From positions 4,398,702 to 4,462,701 of the forward strand of contig CAWFHK010000001.1 in the NCBI GenBank assembly GCA_963815655.1: 64,000 nucleotides of DNA, given 5' to 3'. Within the stretch, counting starts at the first letter, position 1; every line of letters begins with the position of its first letter. This DNA comes from JAWOLE01 sp963815655. Lineage in GTDB: Bacteria > Acidobacteriota > Thermoanaerobaculia > UBA5066 > Gp7-AA6. A model generated the notes under the pieces. The model did not search any database. It was not told the origin of the DNA and worked only from the letters and a program-made list of their open reading frames with translations. Shown piece after piece: positions 16,930 to 31,942 of this stretch. A program made the position numbers and the translations under genes.

Positions 16930-17199
16930 GTGAATAATTCTTGTCGGATGTGGCTTCGTCGAATCGTCTTCCTCTTCGCCGCGGCGGCTTTCCTCGCCCC
17001 GACCGGCTGCGGCTCGAAAGCGGAGGGCCACGGTCGGCGCGCGCCGGCCGGAGGAGCGGCCGAGCCGGCGCCGCCGACTCCGGATACGACGCCGATCGAG
17101 CCGCTGCGGACGCCCGCGGGACTCGTCTTGAAGCTCGAGGAGACCCCCGCCCCCGTGACGCCCGCGCCGCCGCCTTCCCCGAAGGAGCCGGGCAAGTAA
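16930..17199 (+). CDS. small proline-rich lipoprotein
   Basis: 89 residues from GTG 16930, which has GGAG six bases upstream; ATG 16948 is the alternative. A basic start (WLRR) and hydrophobic stretch lead to a Cys (C27 in 'LAPTGC') that could be lipidated. The mature part is short, glycine/alanine/proline-rich and unstructured, ending 'PPPSPKEPGK'. No known function. A -10-like CATAAT at 16819-16824 might drive it. It is followed after 7 bases by the zinc-ribbon gene, suggesting an operon. Confidence 0.6.
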   Translation: MNNSCRMWLRRIVFLFAAAAFLAPTGCGSKAEGHGRRAPAGGAAEPAPPTPDTTPIEPLRTPAGLVLKLEETPAPVTPAPPPSPKEPGK

Positions 17200-17206
17200 C
17201 CGCGTC

Positions 17207-17398
17207 ATGAAGTCCCGGACGTTGACAGACCGTGAGCCGCAGGGAGGCCTGGTCCCGGCCGCCGCGCCGCCGCTGCGCGAGGTCCATCCCGAGCGCGTCT
17301 GCCCCAACTGCGGCGCGACGCTCCTCGAGCGCAAATGCAAGCTCCTCTGCCCCGATCCGGCGTGCGGTTACTACATGTCCTGCTCGGATTTCTACTGA
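17207..17398 (+). CDS. small zinc-ribbon protein
   Basis: 63 residues. The C-terminal half carries 'CPNCGATL' and 'CKLLCPDPACGYYMSC', with CxxC pairs able to bind zinc in a ribbon like those of topoisomerase or TFIIS-type fingers. The N-terminal half is unstructured. Such small proteins occur widely in this type of genome, without assigned function. The gene ends at the left edge of the tandem duplication that carries the tRNA-Ala genes. Confidence 0.65.
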   Translation: MKSRTLTDREPQGGLVPAAAPPLREVHPERVCPNCGATLLERKCKLLCPDPACGYYMSCSDFY

Positions 17399-17726
17399 GC
17401 TTTCGGCCGGAGGCGCTCGCTGCGCGAGCGGCGGCCGAGAGTTAAAGACCGGGGGCCGGGTCCGTGCTATCCTGCGCGGCCTTGCCTCCTGTGGGGCTGT
17501 AGCTCAGTTTGGGAGAGCACCTGAATGGCATTCAGGGGGTCGCCGGTTCGATCCCGGTCAGGGCTTTCGGCCGGGGGCGCTCGCTGCGCGAGCGGCGGCC
17601 GAGAGAGTGAAAGACCGGGGCCGGGTCCGTGTTATCCTGCGCGGCCTTGCCTCTCGTGGGGCTGTAGCTCAGCTTGGGAGAGCACCTGAATGGCATTCAG
17701 GGGGTCGCCGGTTCGATCCCGGTCAG
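17399..17726 (+). repeat. 164-bp tandem duplication containing tRNA-Ala sequence
   Basis: Copy 1 (17399-17562) and copy 2 (17563-17726) are almost identical, differing at a few bases. Each begins GCTTTCGGCCGG and carries a strong inverted repeat (CGCTCGC...GCGAGCG flanked by CGGCCG) and a TATCCT-like or TATCC -10 box. Each then contains most of a tRNA-Ala gene. The copy junction cuts the tRNA before its 3' acceptor strand, so only copy 2 continues into a complete gene. Confidence 0.85.
17493..17561 (+). pseudogene. truncated tRNA-Ala(GGC)
   Basis: The sequence matches the intact tRNA-Ala below from the acceptor 5' strand (GGGGCTG) through the D, anticodon and T arms, with one D-loop difference. 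After CCCGGTCA it runs into the next duplication copy (GGGCTTTCGG), so the 3' acceptor strand and CCA are missing. It cannot form a normal aminoacyl stem. Confidence 0.8.
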
Positions 17727-17734
17727 CTCCACCA
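17658..17734 (+). tRNA. tRNA-Ala, anticodon GGC
   Basis: 77 nt including an encoded CCA. Acceptor GGGGCTG pairs with CAGCTCC, the anticodon stem CCTGA/TCAGG holds ATGGCAT with anticodon GGC, and the T loop reads TTCGATC. A TATCCT -10 box lies at 17633-17638, about 20 bases upstream. GGC reads GCC and GCT alanine codons, the main Ala codons of this GC-rich genome. Confidence 0.95.
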
Positions 17735-17828
17735 AGAACCGCGCCTCCGCTCGCGCGGAACCTGCGCCTGCCTATGCTCGAACGATGTCCCTGCCGAGTC
17801 CGCGGCCCGGCGAGGCAGGATCCCCGGC

Positions 17829-19349
17829 TCATCCAAAACGCCGAAGGCGTTTCCAGAGCTCGGGCCACGGCGCTCGTGGTCCCCGGCAGAGAAAGATCTC
17901 CGGGTGGTCCCGCGTTTCCTCGTTCTCGACTCCGTAGCGGTTGGTGATCCGGCCTGCTTGTTCGCACGCCGCGAAAGCGCGCCGGGCTTCCCGGCGCGAG
18001 AACCCGACCACGATCAGGGTGCGCGGAGGAGGTTGACCGTATCCCCGGGACCAGTAGGAGTTGATCCCGCTGATCGCGCCCGGGAGCCCGTGCGCCGGAC
18101 CGTACAAGTCGATCGCCCCCGCCTCGCCATAGTTGCCGGCCAGGATGCCGACTCCCGGCTTTTCGTTTTCGGGCTGCGCGGAATAGACGCCGGCGACCCT
18201 CTCGACCAGGTCCGGCCAGCCGATCTCCTCGGAGAAATTGTCGTGAACCTTGCTGACGGCTCTCCACCAGCCCGACTGGACCGGCGCGACCGGCAGCATC
18301 AGGGCGCCGCCGAGGGCCGCCCCGGCCGCGAGCGCGCCCCACGTCAGTTTCCTGGAGAGGCGCCTCGCGCCCTCGCGCATCGATCCGATCCGACGCGCCC
18401 ACATGACGGCGCCGGCGGCGAGAAGCGTCGGGTAGGCCGGAGCCAGGTAGTAGAAACGCCCGCGAGCCGCGGAGAAGAGCAGCAGCGCAACGACGAACAT
18501 CCAGCCGAGCGGCCGATAGCGCCTCCAGCCGGGCGCGAAAAGGCAGCCGTACAGCCCGGCCGTCCACAACGGCAGCGTGAAGACGTTGGCGCTGACGATC
18601 GGCTGAAAGAGAAGGAATCCCTCCGCTCTGCCGATCTCGACGTCGCGCGCGTGGATCCGGCTCAGGAAGTCGAAGGATACGAAATCGTGCCGGGCCTGCC
18701 AGATGAGGTTGGGAAGACAGAGCACGATCGACAGCGCGACGCCGCCCCAGAGCCACGGGCTCCTGAGAAAGCGCCGGGCGGGCGTGAGCACGACGCCGGC
18801 GGCGATGCCCGCCGCAAGGAAGAGGATCGTGTACTTCGTCATCATGCCCGCGCCGATCGCTCCCCCGATCCCGAGCCACCAGCGAGGATCCTCCGACCGG
18901 AGCAATCGGACCATCAGGTATGCGGCGAGCACCCACCAGAGGTAATCGAAGGAGATGTTCTGGAAGAGCGCTCCCATGATCAAGGCCATCGGCGCGATGG
19001 CCGCCGACGACGCCGCCACGAGCTGCGCCCACCGGCCGCCGCCGAGCTCGCGCGCCATCAGACCCGCTAGGACAATCGAGACGCTCAGCGCCAGGGCGGA
19101 GAGGGACCGAAACCCGACGAGCGACGTCCCGAAGAGGCCGAGCGCGACTCGTCCGAGCCACGGCGTCAGCGGCGGGTAGGCCACGTAGCCCCAGTCCAGG
19201 TGGCGCGCGTCGTCGAGCATGGCCAGCTCGTCACGGTGGAACCCGTACCGTCCGTTGGTGACGCAGTGGAGGACCAACCCGGCCAGCGCCAGCAGAATCA
19301 AGGCGCTCCGATCATCGTTCCTCCAGCGCTCCCAGACGGAACGTTCCAT
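17829..19349 (-). CDS. GT39-type membrane glycosyltransferase (ArnT/PMT-like)
   Basis: 506 residues with about ten membrane helices. The N-terminal 'YGFHRDELAMLDDARHLDWG' carries the Glu/Asp pair of the first periplasmic loop typical of GT-C (GT39/GT83) enzymes, which move a sugar from a polyprenyl-phosphate donor to lipid or protein on the outer side of the membrane. The acceptor is unknown. It starts at ATG 19349, 14 bases after the treZ stop, so it probably ends the trehalose operon. The following 94 bases before the tRNA-Ala show no gene. Confidence 0.8.
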   Translation of the reverse strand: MERSVWERWRNDDRSALILLALAGLVLHCVTNGRYGFHRDELAMLDDARHLDWGYVAYPPLTPWLGRVALGLFGTSLVGFRSLSALALSVSIVLAGLMARELGGGRWAQLVAASSAAIAPMALIMGALFQNISFDYLWWVLAAYLMVRLLRSEDPRWWLGIGGAIGAGMMTKYTILFLAAGIAAGVVLTPARRFLRSPWLWGGVALSIVLCLPNLIWQARHDFVSFDFLSRIHARDVEIGRAEGFLLFQPIVSANVFTLPLWTAGLYGCLFAPGWRRYRPLGWMFVVALLLFSAARGRFYYLAPAYPTLLAAGAVMWARRIGSMREGARRLSRKLTWGALAAGAALGGALMLPVAPVQSGWWRAVSKVHDNFSEEIGWPDLVERVAGVYSAQPENEKPGVGILAGNYGEAGAIDLYGPAHGLPGAISGINSYWSRGYGQPPPRTLIVVGFSRREARRAFAACEQAGRITNRYGVENEETRDHPEIFLCRGPRAPWPELWKRLRRFG

Positions 19350-19363
19350 GCGCGTCCCCGGAC

Positions 19364-21201
19364 TCAGGATTCCGCCAGATAGAGGAGGGCGGTGGGGCCG
19401 CCCAGGATGACCGGCGCGCCGGCAGCGTCGCCGTCCAGAAAGCGCGGAGCCGGAGGGCCCGTTCCCCCCCAGCGCTCCTCGCCGGAATCGAGCGCCTTGA
19501 GCCAGCGGCCCGCCGCGGGCACCCGAATCCGGGAAGCGCCGGGCGCGAACGCCATGAGCAGCAGCGCCGCGGAATCGCCATCGCGGCGCACGATGGCGAG
19601 CGCCCGCTCCGTCTCGAAGGGATGAGCCTCGACCCGCTCGCGATCCAGGGAGGCGAGGGCGGGAACCTCCCGGCGCAGCCGCAGCAGCTCCCGGTAGAAG
19701 TCGAGAAGGGCGCGGTGACGCCCCGAGCCCGCCAGGCTCGGATTGAGCCTCGAATCGGCAAAGGTCGACTCCGCCTGGGGATCGGGAGGGTCCCCGCGCC
19801 AGCCGAAGGCCTGGAACTCCCGGCGGCGGCCGCGGCGGACCGCCTCGACCAGCCTCGGGTCGCCGTGGCTGACGAAATAGAGAAAGGGGGCCGTCTCGCC
19901 GTATTCCTCCCCCATGAAGAGCAGCGGAAGGAACGGCGAGAGCAACACCGCGGCGGCCGCGACCTTGCCGCTCTCGAAGCCCACGAGCGCCGAGAGGCGA
20001 TCGCCCTTCATGCGGTTGCCGGCGTGATCGTGGTGCTGCGCGGAGACGACGAAGCGCGTTCCTGGCACGCCCTCCGTCGTGTTGCCGTGCCGGCGTCCGC
20101 GGTAGGCGGAGTGCTGTCCCTGGTAGACGAAGGCCCGCTCGAAGGCCGCGGCCAGGTCCGCCACCGCGCCGAAGTCCCGGTAGTAGCCGGCGCGCTCGCC
20201 GGTCAGGAGGGCATGGAGAGAATGGTGGAAGTCGTCGCTCCACAGCGCGTCCATTCCGAAGCCCCCCTCCGTCCGGGGGCGGACCAGGCGCGCGTCGTTC
20301 GAGTCGCTCTCGGCCACGACGTACACGGGCCGGTTCAGCCGTTCGGCCTCGGCGTGGAGTGCATCGGTCAGCTCGGCGAGAAAGGGGCGGGACGAGTGAT
20401 CCCGGATGGCGTGCACCGCGTCGAGGCGCAGGGCGTCGAAATGGAACTCGGTGATCCAGCGGCGCGCGTTTTCGAGGAAGAAGCGCCGGACCTCGTCGCT
20501 TCCGTTTCCATCGAAGTTGACCGCTTTTCCCCAGGGCGTCGAGTCGCGGTCCGTAAAGTACGGGCCGAACTCCGCGAGGTAATTCCCCTCCGGCCCGAGG
20601 TGGTTATAGACCACGTCGAGCACGGCGGCCAGCCCGGCGCCGTGGCAGGCGTCCACCAGGCGCTTCAGGCCTTCGGGCCCGCCGTAGGAATTCTGGACGG
20701 CGAAGAGAGCGACCCCGTCGTAGCCCCAGTTTCGCGAGCCCGGGAACTGGGCCACCGGCATCAGCTCCAGCGCGGTCACTCCGAGGTCGGCCAGCAGCGG
20801 CAGGCGCGGGATGACGGCGTCGAACGTTCCCTCGCGCGTGAAGGTCCCCACGTGCAGCTCGTAGAAGACGGTGCGTTCGAGCGCGACGCCTTTCCACCGT
20901 TCGTCGCTCCAGCGGAAGGAGGGATCCACCACCGCGGAAGGCCCATGGACGCCGTCGGGCTGAAACCGCGACGCCGGATCGGGGCGCGGCGGCCCTCCGT
21001 CCAGAGAGAGCGTGTACAGATCTCCCGGCCCGGCCGGCGCTCGCGCGAAGTGGTACCCCCGGTCGCCGCGCCGGAGGTCGATGCGGCGGGGCGGCGTGCC
21101 CTGAAGATCCACGCGCACCCTCTCCGCGCGCGGCGCCCAGACGAGGAAGCCGCATGTCCCGTCGTCGCGCCAGGAGGCTCCCAGGGGAGTCTCCTCGCTC
21201 G

Positions 21202-21205
<4 letters not shown>
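19364..21205 (-). CDS. treZ: malto-oligosyltrehalose trehalohydrolase (TreZ)
   Basis: 613 residues, the normal size. It has a short N-terminal beta domain, then a GH13 barrel. Nucleophile D262 is in 'FDALRLDAVHAI', acid/base E299 in 'VVAESDSND', and 'QHHDHAGNR' supplies the third carboxylate region. The enzyme releases trehalose from maltooligosyl-trehalose made by TreY. No treY is present in the window, so the partner is either elsewhere or absent. Start ATG overlaps the glgB stop (ATGA). It is the eighth of the nine co-directional genes. Confidence 0.93.
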
Positions 21206-26603
<5,398 letters not shown>

Positions 26604-26623
26604 TCGCCCTCGTGTTTTCCCGG

Positions 26624-28606
26624 TCACAGGAAGTAATCGAAGTCCCGCTCGGTCCGGACGTGACGCCGGACGCGGAAGATGTGCGCCGGGACGGCTCGCG
26701 GATCGAGCTCGATGTAGTTGCGGCTTCCGCTCCACAGGTAGCGGGCCCCGGAGAGGAGGTCGTGGACCTGATAGGTCTCGCCGGGAGCGATTCCGAGCGT
26801 GGTGGCGTCGAGGTCCAGCCACCCCGCCTGCGTGTGGTGCGGGTCGAGATTCACCGCCACGAGGACCACGTCGTCGCGGCTCTCGGTCGCCTTGCTGTAG
26901 CAGAGGAGCTGGGAGTTGTCGGATGCGTGGAACTCGAGGCCGCGGTCGCTCTGGAGAGCGGGATTCTCGCGGCGGATCCGGTTGACGCGCGCGATCAGGT
27001 CCTTCAGGCTCTCGGGCGCTCCCCGCTCCCACTGCCGGATCTCGTATTTCTCCGAGTCGAGGAACTCCTCGCTCCCCGCCTCCCGCGGGAGACGCTCGCA
27101 GAGCTCGAACGCCGGGCCGTAGATCCCGTAGCTGGCGCCGAGGGTCGCGGCGAGCACGAGGCGCGAGACGAACGCCGCGCGCCCCCCGAGTTGCAGGTAT
27201 TCGGTCAGGATGTCGGGCGTCATGGGCCACAGGTTGCCCCGGAAGAACTCGGAGACGGGCGGCCGCGTGATCTCGAGGAAGTAGTCGGTGATCTCCGCCG
27301 CGGTATTGCGCCAGGCGAAGTACGTGTAGGACTGCGTGAAGCCGAGCTTGGCCAGGCGGTGCATGACCCTGGGGCGCGTGAAGGCCTCCGCGAGGAAGAT
27401 CGTCTCGGGAAACGGCCGCTTGATCTCGCCGATGAGCCATTCCCAGAAGGCGAACGGCTTGGTGTGGGGATTGTCCACGCGGAAGATCCGCACCCCCCGC
27501 TCCACCCAGAAGAGGACCACGTTCTTCAGTTCCTCCCAGAGCGCGCGCCAGTCGTCCGTTTCGAAGTCGAGGGGATAGATGTCTTCGTATTTCTTCGGCG
27601 GGTTCTCCGCGTACTGGATCGCGCCGTCCGGGCGCCGGCGAAACCACCGCGGGTGCTCGCGGACCCACGGGTGGTCCGGAGTGCACTGAAAGGCGATGTC
27701 CATCGCGACCTCGAGGCCGTGGTCGGCCGCGCGGGCGAGCAGGCGCCGGAAGTCCTCGAGCGTGCCGAGGTCGGGGTGGATGGCCGTGTGGCCGCCCTCG
27801 GCGCCGCCGATCGCCCAGGGGCTGCCGGGGTTCCCGGCGGCGGCCGTCGGGGCGTTGTTCTTTCCCTTGCGGTGCGTCCGGCCGATCGGATGGAGGGGAG
27901 GGAAGTAGAGGACGTCGAAGCCCATCGCGGCGACGGAGAGGAGGAGGGCCTCGCAGTCCCGCAGCGTGCCGTGCCGGCCCGGCTCGGGCGAGGCGGAACG
28001 GGGGAACATCTCGTACCAGGCCCCGAACCGGGCGCGTTCCCGGTCGACCACGACCGACAGCTCGCGGGGGTAGGTCATCGCGTCGGAGTCGTGGCCATAC
28101 CGATCGATCAATCCGGCGAGGTCCTCCGACAGCGCGAGCGCCCGCGCGGCCTTGCCCCCCTCCTCGAGGCGCCCGGCGTGGCCCGCGAGGATCCCGGCGT
28201 CGGCTCCCGCGGCGCGCTTTCCGGCCTCCATGACCATCGCGGCCCCGATCCGAAGATCCACGGCGACATCCTGTCCGGCGCTCACGCGCTTCTCGAGGTC
28301 CCGGGACCAGGTGCCGAACCGGTCGATCCAGGCGCGCACCGTGTAGAGGTGGCGTCCGAGGCGCTCGACGCGGAACGCGCCCCGGTAGCGGTCGTTGCCG
28401 AGCGATTCCATGCGGACGGTGGTCCAGGTTTCGGTCTCCTCGGGCCGGTGGAGCAGCTCGCAGGCCACCCGGTCGTGACCATCCGCGAACGCGTCCGCCT
28501 CGACGACGACGTCTTCTCCGACCGTACGCTTGATCGGGAATCGCCCGCCGTCGATCTCGGGGGAAACGGCCTCGATGACGACGCGCGGAAAGCGTTTCTC
28601 GGCCAT
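26624..28606 (-). CDS. glgE: alpha-1,4-glucan:maltose-1-phosphate maltosyltransferase (GlgE)
   Basis: 660 residues with the GlgE N-terminal domain, a helical insert and a GH13 barrel. Nucleophile D378 lies in 'RIFRVDNPHTKPFAFWEW', an almost invariant GlgE signature, and acid/base E407 in 'FLAEAFTRP', with the 29-residue spacing expected. It extends alpha-1,4-glucan using maltose-1-phosphate. With TreS-Mak and GlgB encoded next to it, the trehalose-to-glucan route is complete. It starts at ATG 28606, four bases after the GH15 stop. Confidence 0.95.
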   Translation of the reverse strand: MAEKRFPRVVIEAVSPEIDGGRFPIKRTVGEDVVVEADAFADGHDRVACELLHRPEETETWTTVRMESLGNDRYRGAFRVERLGRHLYTVRAWIDRFGTWSRDLEKRVSAGQDVAVDLRIGAAMVMEAGKRAAGADAGILAGHAGRLEEGGKAARALALSEDLAGLIDRYGHDSDAMTYPRELSVVVDRERARFGAWYEMFPRSASPEPGRHGTLRDCEALLLSVAAMGFDVLYFPPLHPIGRTHRKGKNNAPTAAAGNPGSPWAIGGAEGGHTAIHPDLGTLEDFRRLLARAADHGLEVAMDIAFQCTPDHPWVREHPRWFRRRPDGAIQYAENPPKKYEDIYPLDFETDDWRALWEELKNVVLFWVERGVRIFRVDNPHTKPFAFWEWLIGEIKRPFPETIFLAEAFTRPRVMHRLAKLGFTQSYTYFAWRNTAAEITDYFLEITRPPVSEFFRGNLWPMTPDILTEYLQLGGRAAFVSRLVLAATLGASYGIYGPAFELCERLPREAGSEEFLDSEKYEIRQWERGAPESLKDLIARVNRIRRENPALQSDRGLEFHASDNSQLLCYSKATESRDDVVLVAVNLDPHHTQAGWLDLDATTLGIAPGETYQVHDLLSGARYLWSGSRNYIELDPRAVPAHIFRVRRHVRTERDFDYFL

Positions 28607-28610
28607 GCGG

Positions 28611-30446
28611 CTAGAACTCCAGCTCGGTTTCGTGCCCGGTCCCCCGCGGGTGCTGATCGAGCAGTCGGTTGATGTTGACGGCGGCCGAGATCAGGCCCAT
28701 GTGCGTGAACGCCTGGGGGAAGTTGCCGACGGACTCGCCCGTCAGGCCGATCTCCTCCGAGTACAGCCCGAGGTGGTTGGCGTATCCGAGCATCTTCTCG
28801 AACGTCAGGCGCGCCGCGTCGAGCCGTCCGGCCCGGGCGAGCGACTCGGCGAGCCAGAACGTGCACATCGAGAACGTCCCTTCCCGCTCGTCGCCGAGGC
28901 CGTCGGAGGCGAGGCCGGGATCGTAGCGGCGAACCAGGTTGTCGCTTTCGAGCTCGCTCTGAATCGCCTCCAGGGTCCCCATCATCCGGGGATCGGAGGG
29001 GGACACGAACTTGACCATCGGCGCGAGCAGCATCGAGGCGTCCAGGGCCTCGCTGCCCAGGCTCTGGACGAAGGAGTTCTTCGCCAGGGAGAAGCCCCGC
29101 TCCATGATCGTCTCGTAGATTTCGTCGCGGGTCGAGAGCCATCGGTCCCGGTTGCCCGGCAGGCTCTCCTTCATGGAGAGTCGAAAAGCGCGGTCCAGAG
29201 CGACCCAGCACATCATCTTGGAAAACGTGAAGTCCTGCCGGCCGCCGCGCACCTCCCAGATCCCCTCGTCTTTCTTCATCCAGTTGTCGCAGACCCAGTC
29301 GGCGATGCCGCGGACGATGTTCCAGAGCCGGTGGGAGAGGGGCTCGCAGTACTTGTCGTAGAGGTAGAGGGCGTCCAGCAGGTCGCCCGCGATGTCGAGC
29401 TGGAACTGCTCGGCCGCCTCGTTGCCGACGCGGACCGGCCGGGAGCCCCGGTAGCCTTCGAGGTGGTCCAGCCGCTCTTCGGGCACCGCCCGCCGCCCGT
29501 CGATTCCATAGAGCACCCGCAGCCCCTGCTCGATGTGGCAGTGCTTCTCGAGGAAATCGATGAAATGCCTGGCCTCGTCCAGGAAGCCGAGGCGGAGGAA
29601 GGCGTAAACGGTGAACGCCGCGTCGCGGATCCAGGTGTAGCGGTAGTCCCAGTTCCGGTCGCCGCCCACGCGCTCGGGAAGGCTGGTCGTCGCCGCCGCG
29701 ACGATGGCCCCCGTGGGTCGAAACGTCAGCAGCTTCAGCGTGAGCGCGGAGCGCTTGACCATCTCTCGCCACCGCCCCTGGTAGCGGCTGCGCGCGATCC
29801 AACCCTGCCAGAAGCGGAGCGTCCGCCGAAACTCGCGCTGGCAGATCTCTCCGAGCCGGTCGAAAGCGGGAGGCGTCCGGCCGCCGGGGCGGGCGAGCAC
29901 GACGGGAATCTGGTCGCCCTCCCGCAGAACGAACTCCGCGCGCGCCGCGTCCTCCTCCAGGCGCGTCTCGAGCGGGGTCACGAGATCGACGGCGAGGTCA
30001 CCGGCCGAGAAGCGGGCTCCGAACTCCGTTCGCTCGATCCGGCTTCCCCGGCGGGCGTAATCGAAGGCCGGCCGGCATTCCATGCGGAAGGGGATCTCGC
30101 CCCGCACTCCCCGCACCATCCGGATGATCTGGTGATCGGTCCCCCTCTTCGAGCCGTCGCCCGCGACCGGCATGAAGTCGACGACCTCGCCGACGCCGTC
30201 GGGCGTCAGGAACCGGGTCACCAGGATGTTGGAGTCCGGCAGGTACATCTGGCGGCGGCGCGCCTGCGCCGAGGCCGCGGCGACGCGGAAACTCCCGCCC
30301 TTGCGGTCGTCGAGGATCGAGGCGAAGAGGCTCGGCGAATCGAAGCCGGGAAGGCAGAGCCAGTCCATGGTGCCGTCGATGCCGACCAGAGCGGCGGTGT
30401 GGAGGTCGCCGATGATCCCGTGATGCTCGATCGGCAGATAGCTCAT
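28611..30446 (-). CDS. glycoside hydrolase family 15 (glucoamylase/trehalase-like)
   Basis: 611 residues. N-terminal beta-sandwich, then an (alpha/alpha)6 barrel with the GH15 landmarks 'GGDRNWDYRYTWIRDAAF' and, near the end, 'LYSEEIGLTGESVGNFPQAF', which carries the catalytic base Glu. Members hydrolyse alpha-1,4-glucans to glucose, and some are trehalases (bacterial and mycobacterial types). In this trehalose operon either activity is possible. Start ATG overlaps the otsA stop (ATGA), four bases before glgE. Confidence 0.92.
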   Translation of the reverse strand: MSYLPIEHHGIIGDLHTAALVGIDGTMDWLCLPGFDSPSLFASILDDRKGGSFRVAAASAQARRRQMYLPDSNILVTRFLTPDGVGEVVDFMPVAGDGSKRGTDHQIIRMVRGVRGEIPFRMECRPAFDYARRGSRIERTEFGARFSAGDLAVDLVTPLETRLEEDAARAEFVLREGDQIPVVLARPGGRTPPAFDRLGEICQREFRRTLRFWQGWIARSRYQGRWREMVKRSALTLKLLTFRPTGAIVAAATTSLPERVGGDRNWDYRYTWIRDAAFTVYAFLRLGFLDEARHFIDFLEKHCHIEQGLRVLYGIDGRRAVPEERLDHLEGYRGSRPVRVGNEAAEQFQLDIAGDLLDALYLYDKYCEPLSHRLWNIVRGIADWVCDNWMKKDEGIWEVRGGRQDFTFSKMMCWVALDRAFRLSMKESLPGNRDRWLSTRDEIYETIMERGFSLAKNSFVQSLGSEALDASMLLAPMVKFVSPSDPRMMGTLEAIQSELESDNLVRRYDPGLASDGLGDEREGTFSMCTFWLAESLARAGRLDAARLTFEKMLGYANHLGLYSEEIGLTGESVGNFPQAFTHMGLISAAVNINRLLDQHPRGTGHETELEF

Positions 30447-31915
30447 CGCGGCGCGCCCATCGGTTCGGGAATGTACTCCTCGCGCCGGGGGAAGTCGGCC
30501 AGGTCCTTGGAGATCGAAGCCTCCAGGAACTCGTCGACCCAGCGATAGATGTCGTATTCCCGCACGGCGCGGCGCAGCCGCCGCATCCGCTCGCGCTCCT
30601 CTTCCCGCGGCATGCGGACGGCGCGCTCGATGGCGGCGGCGAATCCCTCGACGTCGAACGGGTTGACCAGAATCGCCCCGCGTTGGAGCTGCGCCGCCGC
30701 TCCCGCGAACTCCGAGAGCACCAGGACGCCGCGCTCGTCCGCGTGCGTGGCGCAATACTCCTTGGCCACGAGGTTCATGCCGTCCTTCAGGGGCGTCACG
30801 AGGGCCACGTCGGCGGCGAGGTAGTAGGCGGGCAGGCGGGAGCCCTGCAGGCTCCGGTAGATGTAGTGGATCGGCACCCAGCCCGAGCGCGTGAACTCGC
30901 CGTTGATCTGCCCGACGAGCCCCTCGATCGTCGTCTTCTGGTCCTGGTAGCGCGGGATGTCCTCCCGGCTGGGAACGAGCACCTGGATGAGCGTGACCCG
31001 CCCGAGCAGGTCGGGAGATCGCCGGAGCATCGTCCGAAAGGCCTCGAATTTCTCGGGGATCCCCTTCGTGTAGTCGAGACGGTCGACCCCCAGGATGATC
31101 CTGCGGCCGGGCTCGTCGCCGCGCAGGCGCCGGGCTGTCTCCCGCACCTCCTCCTCGCCGGCGCGCTTCTCGAACGCGTGGAAGTCGATGGAGATCGGAA
31201 AAGCGCCGACCCGGATCTCGCGCCCGTCGAGCCGGATCGAATGAACGGCGCCGCGCCCGTGGATCTCCGCGCCGCGCAGGAGCGTGCGGACGCACTGGAG
31301 GAAGTTGGTCCGATCCCGGGCCGTCTGGAAGCCGATCAGGTCGAACTCGATGAGAGCGCGCAGGACGTGGAAGCGCCAGGGGAGCTTCAGGAACATGTCG
31401 AGCGAGGGGAAGGGGATATGGAGAAAGAACGCGACGTGCGACCGGACGCCGAGCGCGTGCAGTTGCCCGGCGAGCAACATCAGGTGGTAGTCGTGGACCC
31501 AGATGAAGTCTTCCGCCTCCAGGTTCTCCGCCGTCGTCTCGGCGAAGATCTTGTTGACTCTCTCGTAGGCCAGCCACGAGGAGGGGTCGTAGCGGCAGAG
31601 GGACGGCAGGTCGTGGAAGAGGGGCCAGATCACCTCGTTGGAGAAGCCGAAGTAGAAGCCCTCCCGCTCGCCGGCCGTGAGCGTCAAGGGGACGAGCCGG
31701 TACCCGAAGCGGGACCGGGAATCGGCCAGGACCTCGTCGGCGTTGGGCAGCTCCTCGTCCGTGGCGCCCGTCCATCCGACCCAGCAGCCGCCGCGGTTTT
31801 CCAGGACCGGGCGCAGCGCCGTCACCAGGCCCCCGCTTCCCGGGTCGACCCTCCATCCCCCCTCCTCGCGGGAGATCGCGAAGGGAAGCCGGTTGGAGAC
31901 CACGACGAGCCGCAT
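30443..31915 (-). CDS. otsA: trehalose-6-phosphate synthase (OtsA)
   Basis: 490 residues, GT20. 'VVSNRLPF' near the N-terminus, 'VHDYHLM' at the acceptor/UDP site and 'LGVDRLDYTKGIPEKF' are clear. It joins UDP-glucose (or GDP/ADP-glucose) and glucose-6-phosphate. Start ATG 31915 has AGGTG eight bases upstream; GTG 31924 is an alternative. It follows otsB by 27 bases and overlaps the GH15 gene by ATGA. A second, sensor-fused copy is two genes upstream at 32794. Confidence 0.95.
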   Translation of the reverse strand: MRLVVVSNRLPFAISREEGGWRVDPGSGGLVTALRPVLENRGGCWVGWTGATDEELPNADEVLADSRSRFGYRLVPLTLTAGEREGFYFGFSNEVIWPLFHDLPSLCRYDPSSWLAYERVNKIFAETTAENLEAEDFIWVHDYHLMLLAGQLHALGVRSHVAFFLHIPFPSLDMFLKLPWRFHVLRALIEFDLIGFQTARDRTNFLQCVRTLLRGAEIHGRGAVHSIRLDGREIRVGAFPISIDFHAFEKRAGEEEVRETARRLRGDEPGRRIILGVDRLDYTKGIPEKFEAFRTMLRRSPDLLGRVTLIQVLVPSREDIPRYQDQKTTIEGLVGQINGEFTRSGWVPIHYIYRSLQGSRLPAYYLAADVALVTPLKDGMNLVAKEYCATHADERGVLVLSEFAGAAAQLQRGAILVNPFDVEGFAAAIERAVRMPREEERERMRRLRRAVREYDIYRWVDEFLEASISKDLADFPRREEYIPEPMGAPR

Positions 31916-31942
31916 CCGATTCACCTTTCTCGCATGGCGGGA

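Noticed and set aside
17493..17561. Functional first tRNA-Ala
   Set aside because: The 3' acceptor strand and CCA are missing.
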